Source: Xanthoparmelia taractica (Eukaryota; Ascomycota; Lecanoromycetes; Lecanorales; Parmeliaceae). From it: DNA of 33,690 nucleotides. Each line of letters starts with the position of its first letter. The first letter of the stretch is position 1. Shown here one piece after another: positions 1 to 12,959 of this stretch. Location of the stretch: assembly GCA_033085395.1 (NCBI GenBank), contig JANQBS010000363.1, positions 1 through 33,690 of the forward strand. Reading direction: 5' to 3'. The notes beneath the pieces were generated by a model, which saw only the letters and a program-made list of their open reading frames with translations, did not search any database and was not told where the DNA came from. A program made the translations under genes and the position numbers.

Positions 1-3000
1 AATTTTTTAAAAAAAGTTGAAAAAAAGTTGAAAACGACTATGTTCAACAGATACCACACCTTTCCGACCCGTACTTATATATCTTATACTCTTAATCTTT
101 AGTTAAAAATTCGATAAATTAATTATATATAAATAATCTTCTAAACTTTATTATATAAGAATATAATTTTTATATTTATTTACTTAAGTTCTTAAAGATA
201 ATAATTAATATAAAGATAATTTTATAACTTATAAATTTAATTATTAAGATAAAGATTTCGTTAAAGTCGATCTCTTCTCGTTATTCGAAACCTCGAATAA
301 TCTAACGCGCTTTATATCGAATAATCTCCTCGATAGATTCACGCTTAAATTTATATACTTAGCAATTATTTAAAATATACGCATTAATAAAGAGATTTAT
401 TAAGATCTAGATCTTATTAACTCGATAAGATTTAACTTCGTTATTTATAATAAGCTCTTAATATATCTTTATATACGAGTTCGATATTATCTTCTTATAT
501 ATACGAGATTCGTAGAATTTTAAGAAATTAACTTTAATTAGTAACGCGAGAGAATTTAATAAGATATTCTTATACGCTCTCTAAATATCGAACGAATTAA
601 TAATTATTATCGAGTTTATTCTATTTATTAAGCGAGTCGTTAATCGAGAGATTAATGTTAATTATATCGAAGATAGAGGCGTACAGATTATAAGAGAAGT
701 ATTATCGCTAATTATCTTAGATAATTCTTTTATTAACTTCAAGTTAATCGCTTATATAATAATCGATAAGACTATTTTTATTAATTTAATCTTAATAATA
801 TCTAGGAAATTAAGAATTTCTTCTTTAGCGATAATTATAAGTCTTTATTTTTAACGTTTCTCTTCTAAAATTACGATAGAGAACGAAGATTATTTATAAC
901 CTTTTATTATTCTTCGCTTATAGCGATAATTATAATTTTAACGTTATTAACGATTTCGTCGCTAAGCTAAAAGAAGATAAATTTAAGAAAAACGTTATTA
1001 ATTTATTTAATATTCGCGACGATCTCAACTTCGTCGTTAGATATAAATATATAATAAAATTTATCTTTATAGCTTAATAGTTAACTCTTAACGACGCGAT
1101 TCTAATACTTCTTTTAGATATAACTTCAAAGAATAATTTAATAATATTTAGTCTATTCGATAATACGAAGATATAATATATCGAGTAAAGACTCGATATA
1201 TATCTTGTAAGAGATAATATCGCGCTCTATAATTAATTAAATATTTTATAAAATATTAATAACTCGAATAAATTTCGATTAATACTTTTATAAAAGATCG
1301 CTCTCTTTAAGTATTACGCTAATTTTACGCTAAATAATAATATTAAGACGCTTAGATTTATTATTTATTTAAGAATTATCGAAAATAGTTTTCTCTTAAA
1401 TAATATCTTTAAATATATAAAAGACTTTTATCTTATAATTATTAAATTCTATTTCGCAATCGAATCGTAAATATATATATTAATAATTATCGTATTTTAT
1501 ATTATTAAAGAATATTTTAAAAATTATAAGAGTTATCTTATTAAATTTATTTGATAAGAGATAAACGATAGAGCGTAAAGTTTTATCGTAAAGAAAGATT
1601 ACTATAAATTAATAATTATTATATAAAAACTCGAAGGGGCCCTAAAGATTATTATAACTTAAGTTATTTTCGTGCTTGCTAGACTTAATATATCGTTTAT
1701 ATAATATCTATTTTATATTAATTATAGAGTATAACTTATAGATATCGCTTAATAATAAAATCGAAAGATTTATTTTAATATATATCTTAATAAGTTTTTT
1801 AAGATTTTAAATACTTAATTTTAGATTAATATTATCGAAGCTAGTAATTATTAGACTATCGACGAGTTTATATATCGGGCGAGGCGATTTAAAGGGCTCG
1901 AAGATAATAAATATCGAGAAATCGTAAGTTTAATATTAAGTATAGACGTAATTACGAATTTAGAATAAAGATATAGTCGCTATCGTAGAAAGAATAATAA
2001 TCTTATACTCTATCGAAAGACGTAAGTGTTATAAATTTATAATATCTATTAAATAGAGCTTTAGAGTCGACGATAAGATTATAAGCGCTTAAAATATACG
2101 CGACGAATTAGCGAGCGATCTTTAACTAAGTAATCGCTATAGCGACTTTAGCGTTAAGAAATTAATTCTTATTCTTATTTTTATTCTCTTTAAGCTTATT
2201 ATTATTATTTTCTTAATTATTATAACTATTATAATTATCGCGATTATCGCGATTATTACGATTATTACGATTATCTCTTTTGCTCTAATTATTATCTTCG
2301 CGTAAACGCTTATAATTATACTTAGCGTTAAAGTAAAAATTTCTATTATAGATAATATAATACTTAATAATATAAATAAACGTATAAGAGTTACTTAAAA
2401 TAATATTACTTTAAATTTTATATTTTATAATACTAGCTTCAAGAGAGATAAATACGATAATACTTTAATTTATATAATCGAGAGCGTCGATAACGATAAT
2501 CGATAGCGTATATATTTATAGATTCAAGGTAAAATTCGTAAAATTAATTATTATATTAAGAAAGCGAGTAATTACGTAATTTAATAAGTACTTAATCTTA
2601 TTTTTCTTATCGTAGACGTTATAATTTTAATTATAATACTTATGATATAAGTTATATTAAGAGTCTAATTCTTTATAAAAATAATATATTTTTTAATATT
2701 TATCGATTATAAAGAAATTTTTATCGAGTTAATTTTTAAAATTTTAAAAGATATTAATAAATTAATTAATATAGGCTTAAGAGCTATTTTCGTAGACTAA
2801 TAGAGTGAGAGTTTTTAGCTTTCGAATTATTAAATTAAGAATATCGAAGTTACGAGATTTATATTCTTTTAATTCTTTTTAGACGAGAAAAGCGTTAAAA
2901 AAGATCTCGATTTTATTACGAGAATTATCTTTATAGCGCGTTCTTATTATAATATAGATTTTTTGATACGCTCTATTTTAGATCGTAATAGACACTTTAT

Positions 3001-4500
3001 TAATAATTATAATTAATTAATTAAATTTATCTTTAACGTAATATAAAAGATCTAATATTTTTAGAAAGTCTTATATTTATCGCTTTTATCTTTGATAATT
3101 AAAAGTACTCTTAAGTATCTTAATCTTATAAAGTATATTTTAATTAATTAAGAATTTAATTTCTTTAATTATAATATTTAGATTTTAGAGCTTAATAAAG
3201 AAATAAATAAAATAAATAACGCTAATAATATAAAGCGTATTAAAAAATTAAAAAGCTTTTCTCTTTTAAGAATAAACTTTAGCGATAATTTAGAGATTAA
3301 TTACTTAGAGATAGAAATCGAATTAGCGCGTGTGATTAAGAAATAGTTATCGTTGCTATCGAAGAGATTTAAGATAATTATAAGAATTTATAACGTATAT
3401 AAGAAGTCTCGCTAAGCTTTAAGATTAACTTAATATAATTTAAATTATTATCGACGAAGTTCTCTTATATAACGATTTAAGAAATATATTTAAATAAAAA
3501 TTTTCTTTAAGATTTTAGAAGAAGAAGAAAAAAAAGTTAATATATAAGTGATATTCTTTTAAGAAGATATCTATCTTTATAAATAAATATAAATTTAAAT
3601 ATACTTCGCTTTTCGAGTTATTTTTATAATTAATTAATTCTTTTAATTAAAGATCTTATCTTATACGCTTATAAGTTCTAATTATTATATTAATCTTTTT
3701 ATTAGATCGCTTTCTTACGATTTATTTAGATTCTCTTTCTATTACTATAGAGAACTTTTCTATCTTACGTATTAATATTTGAAATATATAAGATAGAGAT
3801 TAATTTCCCTTTTAACTAAGTATAAATTTATCTTTAACTTATTTTTAGTCTTTATTATAAATATTTTATACTTAAGATATTAAAAAATTAATTATTTATT
3901 ATCGAATTTTAATATTATAAGACAAGCGATAACGATATATCGTCGCTCGCTTTTAGCGTGTTTTATATAGAAAAGCTAGCAATATTTTAAAGATCTTAGC
4001 GATTATATAATAATAAACATATAATAATTATAATATTTTACGCTTAATAGCGATTTATCACGATTCTTAACGATACGCTTTATATTATCTTAAATAGAAT
4101 CGAATATTATTAATGCTAATCCGATAAATCGATAATATAAAACTAAATCGATAGCGTAACACAGTATTTAATATTCGTATCATTTTTGCGAGCGAATTAT
4201 AATTATTTCGACTTAGAATAATTATCTTAAAGATAAAAATTATTTATAATAAAAAGATTAACGCGTAAAAAAGAAATATAATAGCGTCTAATAACGCTTA
4301 AAGTATTCGAAAATAATATAGGTAGTAGTGCTCTAAGATATATCGTAGTGTCTTCTATAATCTATATTTTCATTGCGATCAGACGCCCCCGATACTTAAC
4401 GAAGCTTTTAAAGATAGCTACGATCATAACACGATAGAAGAAAGATTATACTATAGTAAAATAGTTAGCCGAATAAAGCCCGAGCTTATAATCTATTAAA
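1..4500. repeat. RIP-degraded AT-rich repeat block, element family not assigned
   Basis: The block is overwhelmingly A+T and has no open frame of useful length in any of the six frames. CA, TG, CC and GG are scarce, while TA is extremely common and CG and CT are still frequent. That is the pattern left by C-to-T change in CpA context on both strands, i.e. RIP. Fragments read like decayed coding sequence with many TAA/TAG stops, so it is probably an old retroelement. I could not match it to a domain with confidence. It may be part of one or several nested elements. Confidence 0.7.
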
Positions 4501-4640
4501 ATATAAGGTAGAACACTTAATTGTATTATTCTAAGTGTGTTATGAAAGATAAGTGCGATCTAACTAGATGAGATCACGTAACTTGACGTTTGCCAAGCCT
4601 TGGCATATCACGTAAGCACGCGACTTAACTTTCAATACTT
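4501..4640. repeat. Less-mutated relic with palindromes inside the AT block
   Basis: Base composition is closer to normal here than on either side. Two inverted structures are visible. The arms at 4513-4519 (ACACTTA) and 4532-4538 (TAAGTGT) could form a hairpin. A perfect palindrome, TGCCAAG-C-CTTGGCA, lies at 4591-4605. The combination resembles the terminal (LTR-like) part of a transposon that escaped RIP, but no second copy was found in the window, so this is inference. Confidence 0.4.
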
Positions 4641-5675
4641 GTTATTAAAGTAATAAACGACTTCGTAACGATAATAAATAAACTTTTTTTTATAATAAAG
4701 TAAGCGTTAATATACTCTTCTTAAGATTTCTCGTTTAATTGTTTATAATTATTTAATTAATAAAATAACTTCTTTTTATCTTCGAGAAGATTATTTAGAG
4801 TTTAATTATTAATTTTAAGAATATTTATCTTATTATTTTTATTCTTATTTTAAAATAAATAAATAAATTAAGAATATATTAAATACTTATTCTAATAAGA
4901 TTAAAATAATTAATTATTTTAATTATTATAAATAGATCGATATAATTATTAATAGAGTTAAGATTATTATTATATTTAAGAAGAATCTAACGCGTTTATA
5001 AGCTCTATCGTTATTTATAAATAAGACTATTAAGACGATAAAGATAATAATTCGTTTTAAGATTAACGAATAAAATAAGTATTTCGCGACGAATAAGAAC
5101 TTGAAAAGATACGAAATAAGAACTAATATAATCGAGTATAGTAAGATTATTAATATTAATAATCGCTATAATATAACTATTAATTAGAGTTTAATACTTA
5201 TTATTATAGTTATTAAGAGTAAGATTAATATTAATTATAGCTATTATTAGACTTATTATTATAGAGTCGAGATTACTATCGCTAATTGCGATAGATCGTC
5301 TATTAAAGCTTTTTCTTTTCTTCGATCTCTTTTAAGAATCTATTTAGCGTAATCTACTTTATAAATTAATTAATATCTCGCTTTAACGATAAATCGAGAT
5401 TACGTTAAACTTATATTTATTATTAAAATATAAAATTAAAATTAACGTTTTTTATATAATTAATTATTTATTAAAATCAATATTAAAGATATTAAAGCGT
5501 TTATTAATTAGCGAGATAAGAGCGATAGAATAATTCGAATAAAAGCGTTTCTATAATATTAAAATTTATCATTTATCTATTTATCGTAGCGTTAATCTCT
5601 CGAGCTTATTAAGCTCTCTCGTATATTAAATAAAAGTAATATTATAAAAATAAATATTTAAATTAATACGTATTA
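4641..5675. repeat. RIP-degraded AT-rich sequence
   Basis: Same composition and TA-rich, CA/TG-poor texture as the first block. No open frame or recognisable motif was seen. It ends abruptly at the left 91-bp direct repeat. Confidence 0.65.
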
Positions 5676-5766
5676 TTGGCTGACTATTAGATAGAAGTTT
5701 CTAACTTAGAAAAATCAAGACTTACACACCCAACTAACTGACTATACACTTATTGCTATTATAGTA
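5676..5766 (+). repeat. 91-bp direct repeat, left copy
   Basis: Matches 12869-12959 over 91 bp without gaps. The differences I counted (about seven) are all transitions, as expected from RIP. The pair brackets the Gypsy relic and is a candidate for (partial) LTRs, although it is short for a Gypsy LTR and lacks a clean TG...CA end. The 3' end overlaps a perfect inverted repeat at 5753-5775. Confidence 0.7.
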
Positions 5767-5775
5767 TAATAGCAA
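5753..5775. repeat. Perfect inverted repeat, 11-bp arms around one base
   Basis: TTGCTATTATA-G-TATAATAGCAA spans the 3' edge of the left 91-bp repeat. The right 91-bp repeat carries only the first arm. The palindrome is therefore created at the left junction and may mark the true element end or a nested insertion. Confidence 0.7.
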
Positions 5776-6120
5776 CGCTTAAATAGCTGTTATTAGCTAT
5801 TCAGGAGATCCTTTATCATTTCTTCATTATTGCTTGATTAGTACTTGTATATTTATTGAAATAACCCTTCTTCGCGGAGAACTATATTCTATTCGGTGAG
5901 ATCCGTATATAAAATTATCGGAATTCTTACCCGGACGATCGGAATCTCCCTCACACTCACTGTTATCACTATTATCGCTGCAGCTCACTCATTATTGCTG
6001 CATTACTGTATTGCTACTGTTGAAGGCAATATCACTGTCGTTTCAAGCACGGTGCCGTCCCTTTTGAGCTACTTATCTCACTGTTTTTACTACAGTTGAA
6101 TTAAAAAAAGAAAGGAAATA
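5767..6120 (+). other. Unmutated leader-like segment after the left direct repeat
   Basis: This stretch has near-normal composition, with C-rich runs such as GGAATCTCCCTCACACTCAC around 5940-5960, in contrast to the AT-rich flanks. A 67-codon open frame (5896-6099) runs through it but resembles no known protein. Its position between the left repeat and the degraded gag/pol region suggests the untranslated leader of the retroelement. The frame is more likely incidental than a gene. Confidence 0.4.
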
Positions 6121-8264
6121 CTACACTATTCGATTGCATGTATGCGTTGATGGAAAACCTTTCTTATTAATGTAATACTATCTCTTCGTTATCAAGAAGA
6201 CTACTATTATTTTAACTCCATTAGCTTTAAATTCTATCTCTCGAGATATTATTATTTTAATCTTTTAAATAGACGAATTTCTATATTTCGATTACGCTTT
6301 TATTAGTCTCGTTATTAATAATATTAAACAATTTATTATCGATATCGTTAGAGTTAATTTTAGATCTCTAGAGATCGTAAAAGAAATAATTACATTAGTT
6401 TATAACGTACGTGTAAGAGCTCGTTCTATCTATTAAGATATTAAACTAGTCTATTAACTAAGCACTTAATTAATTAATTTTTAAGATTACTCTAATTAGA
6501 TTTAAGACTAATATTTAGCTATTAAGAAGACTAAAAGAATCTTCTTCTACTGGCGATATTTCTCGTTCTTCGTCTTTAAAAAGTTCTATTACTAATAATT
6601 CTCCTATTAGAAATTCTCTTATTACTAACTCTAATTCTAATAATTTAACTATTATAAATTCTATATCGAATTCTACTTTAAATGCAAGTATAAATTTTAC
6701 TTTTAGAGATACTTTAAATAATGATATTAATTAATAGAATACTAGCTTTTCATAGCAATAATAAATTACTTTATAAGGTCTTCTACGTAGCGTATCTGAG
6801 TCGTTTGATAAGCGAGAATCGCTAGAATAGAATGGCGTTAATGCTACGGTAGAAATAGTATCTACATTAGCCAATAGATGAAATGCTGATGATATGGGAT
6901 TTTTTAATTCGATGTATAAGGATAAGTCGGTGACTTCCGAGGCTTCTTTAATGGAGCATATATTAAAAGAGATCTACTTTCGAGATATGCATTTGTTTCT
7001 ACAGTATGCTCGTGACGTAGCTAGCATTAAGAGTAATAAGCTTATTCGTACGAATCTCTAGACTTATTTTAAGAAGTCTATTTTAAAGTAATAATTAAGC
7101 GAGCTTTTTAATAATAATAAGCGTCTTATAAAGCTTAAAAATAAAATAGATAAGTGAAAGAGAATATTAATCGAATAATTTAAGATATCTATTAATGTAA
7201 TAATTAACTCGTTATTAAAGAAATAATATATCTTAAAGAATACTATTAGCAAGAGAAAGCCTCGAAAGTATATATAAAATTTTTTATATATTTTGAAGAA
7301 TATCGATTTAATTAGCGTTAAAAATTAGCTTAATATAATTTATAATAACTTAAATATTAAGCTAAAACGTAACTTAAGAAGATTAAAGAATTAAATTATT
7401 TTATATAATTTTCTTAAAAAGATAAATAATCTTAAGTATAATTAATAAATTTATATAAGTAGATATAATTCGAGAATATATAAGTTTTCTATAAGATCTT
7501 CTTAGAATTGTTCTTCTTAAAATTAGGGTAATAGCAATAGAAATATTTCTAATTAATATTAATTACGTTTATAATAGCAATTTTCTTAATAATTTTAATT
7601 TCGATCTTAGTAAAGTGTAGATCCTAATAATTAATACTAGCGATCTTACTTTTAGTAATCTTTTCGTTAACTTAATAATTAATATAAAAATTAAAACGCT
7701 TAATTAACTTAGTTATTTTCCCTTAAATTTAATAATTAAAATACTTATTTAAATTCGTAGCAAAACGCTTAGTAAATATCTCGTTAGCCTCTATAAATCG
7801 CCGCTTCAAACGTATTAAATTAAATTTCGAATCGACCTTTATTTGATAGTTAGTAATAGTAGTTTTCTTTAAGACTAATATTAATTTAAGATTTTTAGTA
7901 AAGTAATTAAAGATCTTAATTTAATACTATAAATCGTTTAGAAGTAGCTACTTATTAGATCTCTATTATTAATAAAAATACTAAATATAACGAATAAGCT
8001 TAAAGTTCGAACTATTAGAAAGAAAATATTAATATCGAATATTTTTACTTTATAAACGAAGATTAGTATAGAAATAAGATGTATTATACTAATTCTAAGC
8101 ACAGTTCTAAGCTTTCTATATAGTTCAATAATTAGTTTACTAGCTTTATAAGAATCGAAACCTACTATTAAAACTATTAGAAATTCTTCTTATTTAAGAT
8201 TAAATTATATAAGTATTTGCGTGTTAACTGCTCTAAGAAGCACGTTTATATTAATAAAGTAATG

Positions 8265-8360
8265 CTTATAAAGTCTTCTAATTTCGATAAGTAACTTATA
8301 AAGTCTTTTAACTTCGCTGATAAGTAACTTATAAAGTCTTTTAACTTCGCTAATAAGTAA
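8265..8360 (+). repeat. Tandem 30/33/33-bp repeat inside the Gypsy relic
   Basis: Three consecutive units begin at 8265, 8295 and 8328, each starting CTTATAAAGTCTT and ending GATAAGTAA or AATAAGTAA. The unit lengths (30, 33 and 33 bp) are multiples of three. Read in frame they give an approximately 11-residue repeat (KSFNFADK-like) with RIP-type TAA stops. They were therefore probably an in-frame repeat in the ancestral Gag or Gag-Pol linker region. Confidence 0.65.
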
Positions 8361-11300
8361 TTAAAATTTATTAAGTTTATCGCTTCTAATTATAGTTTTA
8401 AAAATTATTTTACTTTTTAAAATTAAACTTATATTATAATTAAAGTTAAACTCGATTCTATTAATTAAAAGAATAAAGTTTATACTAATATTAAATATAA
8501 TGTGAATTTAATAGATAGATTATAATATTCTTAGTAGTGTTTGAATATAGCTATTTTTAAGATAATAATATTTTTGCGAGTACGTGGAGTTAGTGCTTCT
8601 AAACATGAGACTTCGAAGTATATTACGTAAGATATCTATCTTTCTAAAATTAATAATTAAGATTAAAAAGTGCTTATATATCTACGTAGAGAATCATATA
8701 TTATCGATAACTTACGTGTTAAAATATTTATTAAAAATAATATTATTAAATTTAAAGAAATTATTATTAATATAATTAATAAGAAAGCAAGAATTAATAA
8801 TTATAATATTACGATTAATATTATTACTCGATCTCGAGACGAGTTCGTTCGAAGAAAGATTTATATTAAATTATCTATTTTCGTGTCTTCGCATAGCGAG
8901 ATAATTCTGTTAATTAAGAAAATTAATCTATTTAATAATCGTGATTTCTTATTTAAGCTAATAATATAAACGAATTTAATAATATTCGCTTATTTAATTA
9001 ACTATATAATAACTAAAATTCTAATTCGAAATAAGTTTAATATATCTATTTAAATTTTAAGAAAATTAAGACTTAAAAATACTCTCGTAATAAACTACGA
9101 AAATTACTTTTAAATTAATATCGAATCTAAATTCGTCTTAACGAAAATAGTTATAAATTTAAGTATAGACTTAAGCTTAAATTAATTAACTTTCTTATTA
9201 GCTAAAGAAAATAAACTATTAAATAAAGTTATAATTTTCGGGAATATATAGACTAGAATTACACTAGTCGATCTAGTTAATAAATTTTTATAGATCTAAT
9301 AAGATATCGACTTTATTAAAGAATTAGAAAAGAAATAAATAAAGCTTTCATTAAGAGATAACTAATAAATTAAGATTAATAAAAAAGTTAAAATCTATCT
9401 CTTAAATGCACGAGATTGAGAGATAATTAATAAAGTCTTTAATAAATTATATGAATAAAAAAGACTTAAATAGATTAAAGATTCTATATTCTTCTTCTAT
9501 TCGATATTCGTTATATAGAAAATACTATTTAACGATATTATTAAGAAGAGGTTAATAATTAATATTCGAGGTTTAAATAACTTATTACTTTGAGATATTT
9601 ATTTAATATCTCTTTAATAGAATATAATTAAGATATTAGCTAATTATAATTTTATTTTAATAATTAATATTACTTCGTTTTTCTATTAATAGCGAGTATA
9701 TTTAAATTATCGCTATATATAGATTATTATAAGTTATAGAGATTAAGAAATCTTTAATATTTTAATTATAAATTATATAAATTCGATTAATTATATTTAA
9801 CGTTAAATTAATAAGATTTTGCGATATATTTTTAACGTAAAAGCTTACGTTAATAATATAATTATAAGTGCTAGAATATTTTGATAGTATTTATAAAATC
9901 TTCGTTAATTATTTAAGCTTTTCGTAAGATTTAATATTACTATTTCTTCTATAAAAGTCTTTTTAAGATATTTAAATATTAATTTATTAGATAAAAAAAT
10001 TAATTCTTTCGACTTAATTTTATTAAAAGATAAATTTAAAGCTATTTCGAATTTATAATATTTTAGCACTTTAGAAAAACTCGAATATTATTTGAAATTA
10101 ATTAGCTATTTACGTTAGTACGTTAATTTTTATATATAATTAATATAATTCTTATAAAATCTTAAAATATTATTTTTTAAGAAAATATTAAACTTTAAAG
10201 ATTAGCGAAAATAACACTCTTTTAGAATAAAGCTATCTATAGCGTCAGAGAAGCAATTAACTTCTTTTTAGCTTCTTTAAGAAATACTATCTTAATTAAC
10301 GATTCTAATATATTTTAATAATACTCGAATTTTATAAGTTAACTTAAATATCTTAAAGGAGTTTAGTTTTAAGACAATAGTCTTTTATGTCAAATTAAAT
10401 ATATATAAGAATAAGAAATAATCTTCTCGTGTAGAAACGAAGTCTATATTTTTTTATCGAGACTTTTAATTATAGTAGAAAGAAATTACTAATCTACGAA
10501 ATTAAAGATTGCTAATCTTATTTGATATCTAAAGAAAAAAAGATATATAATTAAGTCTTTAAAGTATTCTATGAGAATATAGATCGATTATTCTATTATT
10601 GATAATATTATAAAGTAAAATTCGATTATTTCAATTACATTAATAATGCGAATAAATATTCGTTTAATTCGAGCTACTTAATTCTTAAGATAGTTTAATC
10701 TAGCTATTTCTTATAAATCTAGTAAAGAATATATTATATCTAATGCTTTATCGAGACTTATAAGTCTAAATAAAGATAATTCGCTATCTTATTATTATTT
10801 AGAGTTGAATACTCTTTATATCGATATTTTCACCATAAGCTTAATAGAAATAAATACTTTATTTTATAAGAAATATATTTAAGATTATTAAAAAGATAAC
10901 TATTAAAAAAGAATTTCTATATAGCTCGATATTAATAATAGTCTCGCTAGCGAGAACGTAGCTTTTTTACCTTTCGTGCGGGGAAAGTATTTCTTTACTA
11001 TTAATATTAATTCTTATTTTTCGTCTCGATCGAAAGGAAATTAATAGTAAGAATAGCAAAGTTAATAGTAAGAGTAGTAAAGTTTTTAACGAGATCTTAT
11101 CTTTTATATTAATAGAATTACTAGTTAATAATAACTTTATATTTTCTCTTTTCTAATAAAAGATATTCTTACTTTAATATATAAGAAAGAATATTCTAGC
11201 TTTTAGAGATGCTACGAAATCGTTATATTATCTTAATATATTTATAAAATTATAAAGCACTTACGAGACTTTATTTGATATTATCTAGAGTGTTTAATTC

Positions 11301-12868
11301 TATAGATAAAAAGGCACGCATTTTATAATAACTTACACTTAATCTTATCTTCGCTCGTATCTTTTTATACTCTAATTATTAACTTTATTTATAAAAATTA
11401 TTTAATTAATTTCTAGCAAGTTAATTTAAAAAGTATTTAATTAAATACGAGTATTTTTAAATTAACTTAATATTATTAATTAAGAAATCTTAAAAGTTAT
11501 TATTAGCGATTAAGATAAAAAATTTCTTTTAAAGTTTTAAAAATCGCTTTTTAAACTATGAAAGATCTTTTTACTTTATTTAATAGCTTATTATTCGTAG
11601 ATTAATAATATAAGCGAACGTATTAATTAGACTACTAAGATAGCTTTAAGATACTTTATATATACTCTTGATAAATCTTCTTTATAATCGAAAGTTCTAT
11701 TACGAATATAGATCTTCTTAAATAACTTTATCTCTTCTAGAATTATATCGAGCGAAGTAATCTATAATTTTATTTTTAATAGATCTTTAAATTTACTTCG
11801 TTTATTAATTAAAATTAATTACATCTCTATACAAATTATAATTAAAGATATTATCGATTTTACTTAAATATTTAATAAATTTCATTATAATAAAAAGCAT
11901 TAATTAATATTTCTTAGAATAAAAGAAGAGATACTTCTTCGACTATATAAAGATTATAAGATCTTCTTTATTCTTAATATTATTAATAAGCTATTATAAT
12001 AATATATCGATCTCTTTTAGGTGATAAATAAAGTAGATAGACTCGTCTATAGACTTACTATTTCTATAAAATAAAGAGTTTATCTCGTCTTTATAATAAT
12101 ATAATTAAAATCTTATTCTACGCCATAGAACGATTCTTTTTAACGTTCTCGATCTTAATATATCTCGTCTATTCCTAATAATAATAATAACACTATTAAT
12201 CTAGAAATTAAAAGATTTCTTAATAAACGAATTATTAAGAAGAAACGTGATTTAATTATAGAATATCTAGTAAGATAAAAGAAATATAATTTTAAATATA
12301 ATTAGTGATATAATATTAAGAATCTTAATGATACTTCTAAGTTAGTGAAGAAGTATAAGAAGAAGGTAGCTAGAATTCAAGCTATTATATCTACACTTAC
12401 TTCTATAATCTTATCTTCGTATTTTTAATTAAACTTATCGATAAAAAGAAGAGATCGTCTTAGAAAATAATTTAAATAACACTTACATTATCGCTACATT
12501 TAACGTTTAACGAGTATTATTAATCGAGAAGTAATTTTCCCTCTACTCGATAACGTTTATATAATTATTAAGAATAATAATATATAGTCGTTATTCTATA
12601 ACATGAGGTGTATTAATTAATATTCTAATTATATAATTTAATCGTCGAAAAGATCTCACTATTACTAACTTCCCGTTAATATTAATATATTACCACGCTA
12701 TTATTAACGAGTTTACTTGATTAGCAAGGTTTATCTATATACTTCAACATGTATATAATAGCAAGCGAGGTCGCTCGCTTTCTCTTCTATTTCGGTGAAT
12801 GCTATCACGGAAAACGCACTTGCCAAGTCAATCAAGAAATTAGCTAAGGTAGGTGCTTGGCTGACTGC

Positions 12869-12959
12869 TTGGCTGACTGTTAGATAGAGTTTTCTAACTT
12901 AGAAAAATCAAGACTTACATACCCAACTGACTAACCATACACTTATTGCTATTATAGTA
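12869..12959 (+). repeat. 91-bp direct repeat, right copy
   Basis: Right partner of 5676-5766. Just before it, a partial duplication of the first bases (CTTGGCTGACTG occurs twice, at 12857-12868 and 12868-12879) makes the 5' edge ambiguous. The sequence following 12959 differs from that following the left copy. Confidence 0.7.

Larger units (their letters stand above)
5676..12959 (+). mobile_element. Decayed Ty3/Gypsy LTR retrotransposon (RIP relic)
   Basis: A 7.3-kb segment bracketed by 91-bp direct repeats. With RIP stops read through, the plus strand shows Gypsy polyprotein signals in the expected order. At about 8.82-8.97 kb is a protease/linker-like stretch ending in an NRDFLF-type motif. 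At about 9.44-9.60 kb the reverse-transcriptase N-terminus ends in an IRGLN-type motif. At about 9.66-9.72 kb is the TSFFY-type core. Around 9.84-9.88 kb is YVNNII, a damaged form of the YVDD catalytic box. An RNase-H-like start (N-L-N-x-x-K-E-F) lies near 10.3 kb. The integrase would then lie at about 11.2-12.2 kb but is not clearly readable. Every domain is broken by TAA/TAG, so the copy is dead. The outer ends are tentative because no target duplication is visible. Confidence 0.75.

Noticed and set aside
8584..8969. Open frames of 63-99 codons in the AT block as small genes
   Set aside because: They are rich in I, L, K and N, lie inside the decayed Gypsy polyprotein and are explained as RIP-altered remnants.
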